From NCBI GenBank assembly GCA_041399205.1, contig JAWKTK010000004.1, forward strand, positions 186,001 through 250,000: a stretch of DNA of 64,000 bases, given 5' to 3'. This DNA comes from JAGQOZ01 sp041399205 (lineage in GTDB: Bacteria; Planctomycetota; Planctomycetia; Pirellulales; Pirellulaceae). The notes under the pieces are model-generated. The model saw nothing but the letters and a program-made list of their open reading frames with translations, did no database searches and had not been told where the DNA came from. A program made the position numbers and the translations under genes. Positions 54,442-63,364 of this stretch are shown here, piece after piece (within the stretch, counting starts at the first letter, position 1; every line of letters starts with the position of its first letter).

Positions 54442-55209
54442 TTATTCGTTGGCGTCTTTTTCTGCCGCCCAAACGATGCCTTGGATGACCGTTCGCAAGA
54501 AAACCTTGTCAGAAAACGTATCGTTCGAATGTCCGTATGTGGTGCCAAAGACGCGAGCCTTGCCGTATTGGTTGGTCCACATTACGGGATGCGATTTACC
54601 ATCCTTTTCACTGGTGGATGTAGCCAAGACTTTGGTTTCTGGCCAGACATGTTCAATGATGTAAAGTTCGTCCATTGGCGTGACATAGTTGGCGGGAAAA
54701 CCGTTCATGATCGGATGATCGGCCGCAACCACTTTGACAGGATACTTGGACTGGTGATCGTGCCGACGACTGGTGACACCCAAGAACTCTCGCCAGTCAT
54801 CAATTTTGGCTGAACGGTAGGTATGCATGGCGCAGTGAATCACTACTGCAGAAACACCATCATGATGCGCCTTGGTGATTTTGCGAATGTAGTCGGGATC
54901 GGCAGTATCCGCAAAACATTCATTGTGGACCACAACGTCATAGCCGTCCGCCCAGTTGGGGTTGTTGTACAGATCAATCTTCGCTCGAGTCCCCTTGCCA
55001 CCTTCGTTGATGACGGTCCATTCCATTTTATGACCTTCGTCCATCGACGCTTGAATCAACTGCTTGGTCTGAAAATCATAATCGTGACAACAGCCACCTG
55101 TGATCAGCAACACTCGTAATAACTTCTCTTCTTCGCCTCCGCGAACTTCAGAAGCCTGCAAAAAGGTACCCAGTAAGATTGTGGCGAAAACGAATACAGT
55201 GCGATGCAT
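54442..55209 (-). CDS. ThuA-domain secreted protein
   Basis: 255 aa from the ATG that gives a signal peptide (TVFVFATILLGTFLQASEVR). ThuA-like class I amidotransferase fold: LLRVLLITGGCCHDYDFQTK, YDVVVHNECFADTADPDYIR, VSAVVIHCAMHTYR (HCAxH), HPIMNGFP, YGKARVFGTTYGHSNDT. Abundant in planctomycetes, thought to be involved in carbohydrate turnover. The presence of CC at the first motif could bind metal. Confidence 0.9.
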   Translation of the reverse strand: MHRTVFVFATILLGTFLQASEVRGGEEEKLLRVLLITGGCCHDYDFQTKQLIQASMDEGHKMEWTVINEGGKGTRAKIDLYNNPNWADGYDVVVHNECFADTADPDYIRKITKAHHDGVSAVVIHCAMHTYRSAKIDDWREFLGVTSRRHDHQSKYPVKVVAADHPIMNGFPANYVTPMDELYIIEHVWPETKVLATSTSEKDGKSHPVMWTNQYGKARVFGTTYGHSNDTFSDKVFLRTVIQGIVWAAEKDANE

Positions 55210-55379
55210 GTTGGCAATTCCCATGGGATTCATAAAGATCGAACGAACCAAAAGTCCGGATAAACGATGCGTGTCATGCTACATCCAAGGGTGTGGCATC
55301 GCAACCGTTTGTTCCAGAGGACGTGGCTGCCGAACAGTGGCCCAGCGGAATGCTTACACCAACAAACCGATCCGCTCGA

Positions 55380-56075
55380 CTAGTTTTCAGGCAGTTCCGT
55401 CGTTGTTTTTCTGGTGAAGATATAGCCTTGGCCTCGGACCGTGTGCACATAGCGAGGCCGGCCTTTTATTTCCAGCTTGTTTCGCAAATAGTTGATGTAG
55501 ACGTCTACCACGTTGGACCGACCATCGTATTTGGAGTGCCAAACGAGTTCCTGAATTTGATCTCGCGAAAGTACGGTTTCGGGTTGCGTCATGAAGACAC
55601 GGAGTAATGAAAATTCGCGAGCGGACAGGTGAATTCGATCTTCGCCGAAAGTGACTTGTCCTTTTGACGGGTCCAAAATCAGTTCGCCGTAGCGCGAGAT
55701 GGGATCGGTCCTGGCTCCCGGCCGCCGCATGACTGCTCGGATTCTGGCCAACAATTCTTCAAATGAAAACGGCTTGATCAAATAGTCATCCGCGCCAGCA
55801 TCTAAGCCGGTGATCCGGTCTTCTAACGAGGATCGGGCAGTGACCATGATCACGGGAACGTCAGATCGAGTTTCACGGAGCGTTTTCAGCAGATTGATGC
55901 CATCGAGTTTGGGCAAGTTGATGTCCAATAGGACCAAGTCAAATTCGCCTAGCTTGGCTTGCTGCAGACCATCGACCCCATCTTCCAGCCAAACCACATG
56001 AAAAGACTCTTCGGTCAAGGCGTGCTTCAGTGCTTCCGCTGTCGCCACATTGTCTTCAACCAGCAGAATATTCAT
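55380..56075 (-). CDS. OmpR/PhoB-family response regulator
   Basis: 231 aa. Receiver domain: ILLVEDNVATAEALKHAL with the acidic pocket, phosphoacceptor D in LVLLDINLPKLDGINLL near residue 50, conserved T in VIMVTARS and K in LIKPFSFEEL. C-terminal winged helix: LSAREFSLLRVFMTQPETVL, SRDQIQELVWHSKYDGRSNV, VHTVRGQGYIF. No sensor kinase gene is adjacent, so it is an orphan here. Confidence 0.95.
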   Translation of the reverse strand: MNILLVEDNVATAEALKHALTEESFHVVWLEDGVDGLQQAKLGEFDLVLLDINLPKLDGINLLKTLRETRSDVPVIMVTARSSLEDRITGLDAGADDYLIKPFSFEELLARIRAVMRRPGARTDPISRYGELILDPSKGQVTFGEDRIHLSAREFSLLRVFMTQPETVLSRDQIQELVWHSKYDGRSNVVDVYINYLRNKLEIKGRPRYVHTVRGQGYIFTRKTTTELPEN

Positions 56076-56287
56076 GAATTCGCTCGCTACACTCTTTTTT
56101 TATTCCATCGAATCAGGAATCGCTGACCGGACAAATTGATCCAGTCTCACGTTCCTCCGTCCCTTAATGATATCCGATTGACGTTCCTAGTAGGACCCCG
56201 CAACCAACTGTTACAACGTGCGGAAAAAGCGTATTCTAGGGCCGGAACGAGTCTCACTACATTTTCACTTTGCTGGAACGCAGGATT

Positions 56288-57337
56288 ATGACTTCGATGC
56301 CAGACCGCCGCGTCGTTATTCTTACCCAAGGACATTCCGAACCGGTAACGGCCAAAACCGCTACGAGCTTGATTCGTTACAAGCCCGAAGAAGTCGTCGC
56401 GTTGCTGGATTCGACTCAGGTCGGCAGAACTTCGGGCGAACTACTGGGCGTCGGCGGTTCGATCCCCGTCGTCGGGAAACTGGACGACGTCCCCGAAGCC
56501 AACGTCTTGGCAATTGGCATCGCGCCGTCCGGCGGGCGAATTCCCGCTGATTGGCGACAGATCATCAAAGCGGCTTTGGCCAAAGGCATGCAGGTGCTTT
56601 CTGGATTGCACGAATTCATTTCCGATGACCCCGAATTTAGCTCGATCGCCCAAACCAGCGGTGCCACCATTTACGATGTGCGCAAGAACCACGAAAAAGA
56701 CTGTGCCACTCGCCAAGGTATCCGCGAAGATTGTTTGCGCATCCACGCCGTAGGCAATGATTGTTGCGTGGGCAAGATGGTCGCGACGATCGAAGTGGCC
56801 AAAGGCCTTCAGCAGTTGGGGCATGACGCTAAATTCGTGGCCACAGGGCAGACCGGTATCATGATTGAAGGCGATGGCTGTCCGATTGATTGCGTGGTAG
56901 CGGACTTTGTCAACGGTTCGGCAGAGAAACTGGTCTTAGCCAATCAGCATCACGACATCCTGCTGATCGAAGGGCAAGGCAGTCTGGCTCATCCCAAATA
57001 TTCGGCTGTCACATTGGGCCTGCTGCATGGCTGTATGCCACACGGCTTGATCTTATGTTACGAAGTTGGCCGCACCGCAATTCACGGCATGGAGTACGAG
57101 CCGCTCAAGCCCGTGGAAGCCCTGGTTCCGGTCTACGAAACGATGGCCAATCTGATGCATCCCTGTCGGATCATTGGCGTGGCGATGAATAGCCGCAAGT
57201 GTTCGCCCGAGGAAGCAACAACCGAACGCAAACGCATGCAAGACCTTTTGCACGTTCCCGTTTGCGACGTCTTTCGACACGGCGCGGATGATTTAGTGGA
57301 TGCGGTGCTGCGTTTGAAAGCGGATGTGATTCGATGA
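56288..57337 (+). CDS. dgcN: DgcN-type DUF1611 protein (D-glutamate N-acetyltransferase-like)
   Basis: 349 aa from ATG with AGGA 5 nt upstream. DUF1611: N-terminal VILTQGHSEPVTAKTATSLI, then GIAPSGGRIPADW and RIHAVGNDCCVGKMVATIEV (P-loop-like), VATGQTGIMIEGDG, LIEGQGSLAHPKYSAVTLGL. The characterised DgcN acetylates D-glutamate and DgcA racemises the product to N-acetyl-L-glutamate. The next gene, overlapping by ATGA, is a DgcA-like epimerase, which supports the assignment. D-Glu from wall turnover is a likely source given the following genes. Confidence 0.85.
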   Translation: MTSMPDRRVVILTQGHSEPVTAKTATSLIRYKPEEVVALLDSTQVGRTSGELLGVGGSIPVVGKLDDVPEANVLAIGIAPSGGRIPADWRQIIKAALAKGMQVLSGLHEFISDDPEFSSIAQTSGATIYDVRKNHEKDCATRQGIREDCLRIHAVGNDCCVGKMVATIEVAKGLQQLGHDAKFVATGQTGIMIEGDGCPIDCVVADFVNGSAEKLVLANQHHDILLIEGQGSLAHPKYSAVTLGLLHGCMPHGLILCYEVGRTAIHGMEYEPLKPVEALVPVYETMANLMHPCRIIGVAMNSRKCSPEEATTERKRMQDLLHVPVCDVFRHGADDLVDAVLRLKADVIR

Positions 57338-58366
57338 AATTGACGATTCACGAATTCGACCTGCCACTGAAACACACCTTCACGATTTCTCGTGAATCCA
57401 CGTCCATTCAAAAGACCATGATCGTTGAATTGGCGGATGGCGAACTTCGTGGCTATGGCGAAGCGACCACCAATCCGTATTACCAGCAAACCATGCAGGC
57501 GATGTCGGCTTGCTTGCTGGACGCGAAAGACTTGATCGAAAACGCGTCGTGGAATTCGCCAGAAGAATTATGGGAACAAGTGGCACCGCGGTTTGCATCG
57601 TCTCCATTCGCACTGTGCGCACTGGATCAGGCGGCGCATGATTTGTGGGGCAAGCGATTGGGCAAACCAGTCTTCGAATTGTGGGGACAGTCCGTCGACA
57701 ACATTCCGGTTTCCAACTTCACCATCGGCATCGATACCATCGACGTGATGCTGCAAAAACTGGGCCGAAACACTGGCTGGCCCATCTACAAAATCAAATT
57801 GGGCACCGAACATGATTTAGAAATCGATTCGGCGATTGCGAGAACAAACGGCGGCCGTTTTCCGCGTGGATGCGAATTGCGGCTGGACCGCCGACCAGGC
57901 GATTGAATATTCGCATACGCTGAAGGAATTAGGAGTCGAATTTATCGAACAACCAATTCCGGCAGGCCAATGGGAACAGCAGCAACGCTTGTTCGAACAG
58001 TCCGCGCTCCCCTTGATGGCCGACGAAAGTTGTATTTTGCCGGCAGATGTCGCTGCATGTGAAGGTTATTTTCATGGCATCAACATCAAACTGGTCAAAT
58101 GCGGCGGACTTACTCCGGCCAGACGGATGATCCATGACGGGAAAGCTCGCAATTTGAAACTAATGGTCGGCTGTATGACCGAATCGACCGTCGGCATTTC
58201 CGCTATTGCTCAGCTGCTACCATACTTGGACTATGTGGACATGGACGGCGCGGCGCTGTTGGCGTCCGACATCGCCAGTGGTGTCTTTGTAGATCACGGC
58301 GAATGCCAGTATCCGTCCGTACCCGGTTGCGGTGTGACACTGCAGGAATCAAATCCAATTGCATGA
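57334..58366 (+). pseudogene. dgcA: DgcA/dipeptide epimerase-like enolase superfamily enzyme, frame-broken
   Basis: Frame one gives LTIHEFDLPLKHTFTISRES, ALCALDQAAHDLWGKRLGKP and IYKIKLGTEHDLEI (KxK pair), then at an extra G near 57826 moves to IRRLREQTAAVFRVDANCGW (metal-ligand D) and EFIEQPIPAGQW, LMADESCILPADV, INIKLVKCGGLTPARRM, VGCMTESTVGISAIAQL. Removing one base gives an uninterrupted protein of about 343 aa. The missing frame is near GATTC. It would epimerise Ala-Glu or N-acetyl-Glu. Either a broken gene or a one-base sequence error. Confidence 0.88.
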
Positions 58367-58442
58367 TATTTTCTATTCACTTACGCTCGCCGTGAATCCG
58401 TTAGTTCTGTTCGTAACGTAGTCAGAAATCAAAGGAGCGTTC

Positions 58443-59405
58443 ATGTTCTCCAAACGAATTTTCCTGTTGGCTGTTTGCGTCAAGTTACAGTGCGCGCTCG
58501 CGTTGCAGGCAGACGAATTGTCCAATCGCTTGCAACCCATCATCCAGCAACACGAAGGTACCGTAGCGGTTTACGTCAAAAATCTGACGACAGGTGAAAC
58601 CTTCCAACACCAAGCCGATCACCCACAGCCCACCGCTAGTCTGATCAAATTGCCGGTGATGATTGAAACGTACCGCCAAGCGGCAGCAGGCCAAGTGAAT
58701 CTAGACGCCAAGATTGTCTTGAACGAATCGGACAAGGTGCCTGGTTCGGGCATTTTGACGACGCATTTTTCTGCCGGCACGGAGATTTCATTGCGAGACG
58801 CTGTGCAACTGATGATTGCGTTTTCCGACAATACCGCGACCAATTTGGTTCTGGATCAGATTGGATTAAAGTCCACCGCAGAAACAATGGAAAAGCTGGG
58901 CCTGCCGCAAACCAAGATACACGCCAAGGTATTCCGCCGAGACACTTCGGTTTATCCGGAACGAAGTCAACAGTTTGGTTTGGGCAGCACCACAGCGGCA
59001 GAAATGGGAGATTTACTGGAGCGATTACACCAGGGGAAGATCGTTTCGCCCGAAGCCTGTCAAACGATGTTAGATCATTTGTTGACCTGTGATGATCGGA
59101 CCAAGTTCGTTCGCTTCTTGCCACTCGGTACCAAAGTCGCGCATAAGACAGGGGCCGTTTCGAATGCGCGAACCGACGCGGGAATCATCTATTCGCCCGC
59201 AGCGCCAATCGTGTTATGCGTCTTGACCAACGACAATGCCGATCGCAGTTGGTCGGACGACAACGCGGCCAATCTGTTGTGCGCAAATATTGCGAAAGAA
59301 GTCTTTGCCTGTTTCAATTCCGACGACAACTCGAGCAATACGGCCGAAGCTACGTTAGCCGTGGGCGCGATGAGTCGTTTGGTGAAGATTTGCAGCGAAC
59401 CTTAA
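58443..59405 (+). CDS. class A beta-lactamase-like serine hydrolase, N-terminal part of a fusion
   Basis: 320 aa; AAGGAG ahead of the ATG. Signal peptide (FLLAVCVKLQCALALQADE). Penicilloyl-serine-type motifs: SxxK in TASLIKLPVMIE, SDN in AFSDNTATN, KTG in AHKTGAVSN. These are the class A beta-lactamase/PBP-type triad. The last 13 codons after LAVGAM differ in frame from the peptidoglycan-binding sequence that follows, which suggests a frame break near 59371 in a longer protein. Confidence 0.85.
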   Translation: MFSKRIFLLAVCVKLQCALALQADELSNRLQPIIQQHEGTVAVYVKNLTTGETFQHQADHPQPTASLIKLPVMIETYRQAAAGQVNLDAKIVLNESDKVPGSGILTTHFSAGTEISLRDAVQLMIAFSDNTATNLVLDQIGLKSTAETMEKLGLPQTKIHAKVFRRDTSVYPERSQQFGLGSTTAAEMGDLLERLHQGKIVSPEACQTMLDHLLTCDDRTKFVRFLPLGTKVAHKTGAVSNARTDAGIIYSPAAPIVLCVLTNDNADRSWSDDNAANLLCANIAKEVFACFNSDDNSSNTAEATLAVGAMSRLVKICSEP

Positions 59406-60445
59406 ATCGGCGCATCGAACCATCACCTGGATTGTCGGTTGACGGCGACTTTGGACCCATGACCGAAAATGCCGTCAAGCAATTCCAAAGTCACCACGGG
59501 CTGGATGTCACGGGCGTGGTGGACGCCGCCACGTGGAAACAGCTGGGAACGTTGGTCACCGAAGACGAACCTGTGCCGCCGCCGGCGGAAGTGAACGCTA
59601 TCGAGTTGCCACGGGATGCGGCCGATTCGTTGGACGGGCCGCCGTTTGTAACCGCTAAGGCGTGGGCGGTGATGGATGCGGATTCGCAAAAAATGCTGGC
59701 CAGCCACCAGGGTTCGACTCCGGTCGATCCGGCCAGTACCACCAAGATCATGTGTGCGCTGGTGGTTCTGGAAGCTTGGCAGCAAGACGCCGGCTTGGGT
59801 GACCAAATGGTGACGTTTTCTGATCGAGCGGACGAGACGCCGGGATCGACTTCAGGAGTTCGCGCAGGAGAACAATTGCCGGTGTCGGAATTGCTGTACG
59901 GATTAATGCTCCCATCGGGTAACGATGCGTCGGTAGCGCTGGCCGAACACGTGGGGGAACGGTTTCGCGACGCCATTAATGATGATAACGACACGCAAAC
60001 TTCAGCATACGAATTATTCGTCAAACAGATGAATCGTTTGGCCCAGGAAATTGGCATGGAACATTCGCACTATCGCAACACGCACGGTTTGACGGAAGAA
60101 GGACATATGCTTACCGCAGAGGATCTGGCCAAGCTGGCTTGCTACGCCATGCAGAATGCTCGATTCCGCCAAATTGTGGCCACCAGAAAACATGGCTGCC
60201 AATTGTCGGGACCGGGCGGGTATACGCGAAATGTCATCTGGAACAACACCAATCGGCTGTTAGGAACAGAGGGCTATCTGGGCGTGAAAACGGGAACCAC
60301 TGACGCTGCCGGCGCGTGCTTGGTGTCGTATGGCCAGCGTGAAGATCGCAATGTGATTGTGGTTGTCCTGGGATCCAGCAGTTCTGATGCGCGGTATACG
60401 GACAGTCGCAATCTATTTCGTTGGGCGTGGCAAAATTTGCCCTAG
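59372..60445 (+). CDS. peptidoglycan-binding D-alanyl-D-alanine carboxypeptidase, C-terminal part of the fusion
   Basis: 357 aa open frame with no convincing start; it begins ESFGEDLQRTLNRR just as the upstream frame is lost. Residues 20-60 are a PG_binding_1 domain (LSVDGDFGPMTENAVKQFQS, HHGLDVTGVVDAATW). Residues 95-355 are DacA-type: SxxK in PASTTKIMCAL, SGN in LPSGNDASVALAEHV, KTG in VKTGTTDAAGACLVS. It removes terminal D-Ala from wall peptides. It partly overlaps the C-terminal codons of the convergent FG-GAP gene. Confidence 0.88.
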   Translation, partial: ESFGEDLQRTLNRRIEPSPGLSVDGDFGPMTENAVKQFQSHHGLDVTGVVDAATWKQLGTLVTEDEPVPPPAEVNAIELPRDAADSLDGPPFVTAKAWAVMDADSQKMLASHQGSTPVDPASTTKIMCALVVLEAWQQDAGLGDQMVTFSDRADETPGSTSGVRAGEQLPVSELLYGLMLPSGNDASVALAEHVGERFRDAINDDNDTQTSAYELFVKQMNRLAQEIGMEHSHYRNTHGLTEEGHMLTAEDLAKLACYAMQNARFRQIVATRKHGCQLSGPGGYTRNVIWNNTNRLLGTEGYLGVKTGTTDAAGACLVSYGQREDRNVIVVVLGSSSSDARYTDSRNLFRWAWQNLP

Positions 60446-61855
60446 CGGTTGAACGATTTGACTTTGCCCCTTTGCCGAGGAAAATCTTCTGTTCACAAAT
60501 TCGGCCGATGCGAACAGAGAATCAATTCGAGCGGCATGATCAAAATTTGACGGTGACGCTTCCTTGACGAACGTAGCGGCTTGAAAGGCGAAGACCATGT
60601 CGGCCGTGTCAAATTCACCGTCGCCGTTCCAATCTCCTTCATCAAACGAAGAATTTTTGGCCACACCGTCTTCATACTGTCCAGCCTGGAATACTCGAAT
60701 CAAGTCCGATGTATCAAAGACCCCGTCATTGTTACTATCTCCGACGGGTCGATTCTGAAACCAACGCAAACTGGAAACTAGCGAATTGCTAACGGCAAAG
60801 ATATCCAAGTCACCGTCGGCATCCCAATCTTGCAATTCGATATCCACAACCCCGGACTGAGCACTAGACCAAACTCGAGCCGTACTGCTGAATTCGCCCT
60901 GTTGGTTTTCCAACCACGACAATTGACCACCAATCAGATAATCTCCGTTGCCAAACACCAAGTCTTGATCGCCATCATTGTCCAAGTCGCCAAACTCGAA
61001 AACGCGTTCCACCGGTGCATTGGTCAACACTCGAGTTTGGCTCCACGAGCCATCGGCATTGGACGTCAGTAGCACGGTGGAAGCAGGTGAAAACGAAGCA
61101 AAAGCGATGTCCGTCCTGGCATCTTCATTGATATCCGCAACGGTCACCGCCCCGATGGGCTCTTGCGTGGCGTACAACGTTCGGGCATGCCCAAACTGGC
61201 CATGGCCGTCTAGATTGGGGTGAAAGACAAATCCTTCACGTGTAGTGGTGATGATATCGACATCACCGTCCGCATCGACATCGCCAACATCCAGTGTGTA
61301 ACCACCGGAAGCGGAATTCACCACCGTGGACCATTCGCCAAAAGTTCCTTGCCCGTCTGTGTTTTTGATCGCCACGATGCGAAAGTTACTGAAGATGGAG
61401 GTGCGATTGGTTCGAGCCAAAAGATCCAAATCGCCATCGGCATCGATGTCCACAGCGCGAATTTCAGCTGCACCGTTCAGAGATCCAATGGCACGTATCG
61501 GCCCAAAGTTTCCGGCGCCGTCATTTGATAGCCAGACAAGCTGATTTGCTTGCGAAGCGACAATGTCGACATCGCCGTCACCATCCAAGTCTTGCACATC
61601 AAACGACGTGAATATGTCTTCCGACAACAATTCCGGATTAGCAAAATTGGTGCTGCCGCCAGCAATCCCGAACAAGTTGCCTTCGACGGCTTCCAACGCA
61701 ACAACATCCAGTGTGCCATTTCCGTCGACATCCGCCAGCTTGGTTTGTTCGGCAGCCCATTCTTGTTCGGCGGACGAACCCACCGATGCAAAGGCAATGC
61801 TGGTTAAGACCGTCTTGTTTTCTAGTTGCTCCAGACTCAAATGTCGCGGCTTCAT
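60413..61855 (-). CDS. secreted FG-GAP/VCBS beta-propeller protein with dockerin-like module
   Basis: 480 aa. N-terminus RHLSLEQLENKTVLT resembles the planctomycete extracellular leader (LExLExR-type), not a plain signal peptide. Seven or so VCBS repeats with Ca-loops (DVDGNGTLDVV, DLDGDGDVDI, DVDADGDVDI, DLDNDGDQDL, DWDADGDLDI) form a propeller. A C-terminal module (DSNNDGVFDTSDL, DWNGDGEFDTADM) matches those in the two PEP-CTERM proteins, but no PEP-CTERM tag follows. Its 3' end overlaps the carboxypeptidase gene by 33 nt. Confidence 0.9.
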   Translation of the reverse strand: MKPRHLSLEQLENKTVLTSIAFASVGSSAEQEWAAEQTKLADVDGNGTLDVVALEAVEGNLFGIAGGSTNFANPELLSEDIFTSFDVQDLDGDGDVDIVASQANQLVWLSNDGAGNFGPIRAIGSLNGAAEIRAVDIDADGDLDLLARTNRTSIFSNFRIVAIKNTDGQGTFGEWSTVVNSASGGYTLDVGDVDADGDVDIITTTREGFVFHPNLDGHGQFGHARTLYATQEPIGAVTVADINEDARTDIAFASFSPASTVLLTSNADGSWSQTRVLTNAPVERVFEFGDLDNDGDQDLVFGNGDYLIGGQLSWLENQQGEFSSTARVWSSAQSGVVDIELQDWDADGDLDIFAVSNSLVSSLRWFQNRPVGDSNNDGVFDTSDLIRVFQAGQYEDGVAKNSSFDEGDWNGDGEFDTADMVFAFQAATFVKEASPSNFDHAARIDSLFASAEFVNRRFSSAKGQSQIVQPLGQILPRPTK

Positions 61856-62117
61856 CTATTAGTCCTTCAATGTTGTATCTTGAATATCAAGCACCCTTCG
61901 CTGGATATCTATCCTTGATATCGAATCTTGCCGAGCGTGCAAGAACGTGGCTCGCGTTTTCATGCAAGTTTCCAGCATAATTAACTCCGTTTCGCTCGCG
62001 GGCTCGTTTTCCCAGGCGGTCAACGAAAATTTGCAACGGACGCCTGTTCTCGCGTTTGGATTCGATATACTATCCCCATCGGTGTAACGTTGGTGTGCCC
62101 AGACGAAAGGCTTGACA
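61856..62117. other. divergent intergenic region with CTTGA palindromes
   Basis: About 260 bp between two divergent genes. CTTGAATATCAAG (near 61878) is a 5-bp palindrome with a 3-nt centre, and CCTTGATATCGAATCTTG lies 35 bp further; these may be operators. No gene. Confidence 0.4.
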
Positions 62118-63152
62118 ATGCGTTTTTTTATTCCACTTGTGATGCTGATTGTCTGCAAACTTGCGGTTGCCGATGAGACAAACGGCCAATTGGACATCTA
62201 CTGGGTAGACGTGGAAGGTGGCGGAGCAACGCTGATGGTGACTCCGCAAAATGAAACCATCTTGATTGACACCGGAAATCCTGGTTTGCGAGACGCCAAT
62301 CGAATTGTCAAAGTCTTGACCGAAGTTGCCGGGCAAACGCAGATTGATCACTTGATTGTGACGCACTACCATCGCGACCATTACGGCGGCGCAGAAATGC
62401 TGTCCACGTTGGTTTCCATTGGTCATGTTTGGGACAACGGCAAATTCGATGGCATGCCGGACAATCCCGGACAGGCCTATTTTAACTTTCGTTGCAAACA
62501 GCGGCATGTTTTGGAACCGGGCGATGTGGTGCCGCTGAAAGTCAATTCGTCACATCAACAGCCGCTGCAACTGCAGTGTTTGGTTGCCAGAAAGGAATTT
62601 GTTTCGCCCGAAAAAGTGAACGCTCGACCGAATCCAGACATTGAGAAACTCCATAAGCCCAAAGAACGAGACGGCAGTGACAACGCGAATAGTATTGTCA
62701 TGCTGCTGAAATTTGGCGACTTTGAATTCTTTGACGCAGGCGACCTGACTTGGAACCAAGAACTAAAATTGGTTTCTCCTTTCAATCTGGTGGGCGAAGT
62801 GGACGTTTACCAAGTCACGCATCACGGCTTGGACAGCAGCAACAATCCGATTGTCCTGAAATCACTTAAACCGAAAGTGGCCATCATGAACAATGGGCAC
62901 GAAAAAGGCTGTCTGCCTGAAGTTTTTGCGAATCTCACCACGACCGACTCCATTGAAGCCATTTACCAACTGCACAAGAACTTGCGTCCCGATGGCGATG
63001 TCAACAATACGCAACTAGAACGCATTGCCAACCACCACTCGCCAAACGAATGCAACGGAAATTACGTCCACTTGTCGGTCGCGACTGACAGTAAAAGCTA
63101 TACCGTGCACATTCCGGCCTCAAAACACCAGCAGACATTTGCGACAAAGTAG
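62118..63152 (+). CDS. secreted MBL-fold metallo-hydrolase (ComEC-C-like)
   Basis: 344 aa from the ATG of MRFFIPLVMLIVCKLAVADE, a signal peptide. MBL fold: LDIYWVDVEGGGATLMVTPQ, LIDTGNPGLRD, zinc motif LIVTHYHRDHYGG near residue 82 (HxHxDH), NSIVMLLKFGDFEFFDAGDL, QVTHHGLDSSNNP. Similar to the lactamase domain of ComEC and secreted homologues; substrate unknown. Confidence 0.9.
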   Translation: MRFFIPLVMLIVCKLAVADETNGQLDIYWVDVEGGGATLMVTPQNETILIDTGNPGLRDANRIVKVLTEVAGQTQIDHLIVTHYHRDHYGGAEMLSTLVSIGHVWDNGKFDGMPDNPGQAYFNFRCKQRHVLEPGDVVPLKVNSSHQQPLQLQCLVARKEFVSPEKVNARPNPDIEKLHKPKERDGSDNANSIVMLLKFGDFEFFDAGDLTWNQELKLVSPFNLVGEVDVYQVTHHGLDSSNNPIVLKSLKPKVAIMNNGHEKGCLPEVFANLTTTDSIEAIYQLHKNLRPDGDVNNTQLERIANHHSPNECNGNYVHLSVATDSKSYTVHIPASKHQQTFATK

Positions 63153-63364
63153 CCTGTGGCCGACTTCTTGCATTGGAATCGTCTTGCTGCACTGCGGCGT
63201 TAATTCGTTAACCTTAACGCTTAGCGCCGAAAATTGACGCCGCACATTTCGCAGGCGTTCTAATAGGCGTTTCTTTCACATTTATCAAGAATCCACGAGT
63301 TGGCGCACGCTTTGCTTTTCAAGGTCGCATTCTTAATTGCTTAGGCCGACGGAAAGGGTGAAAA

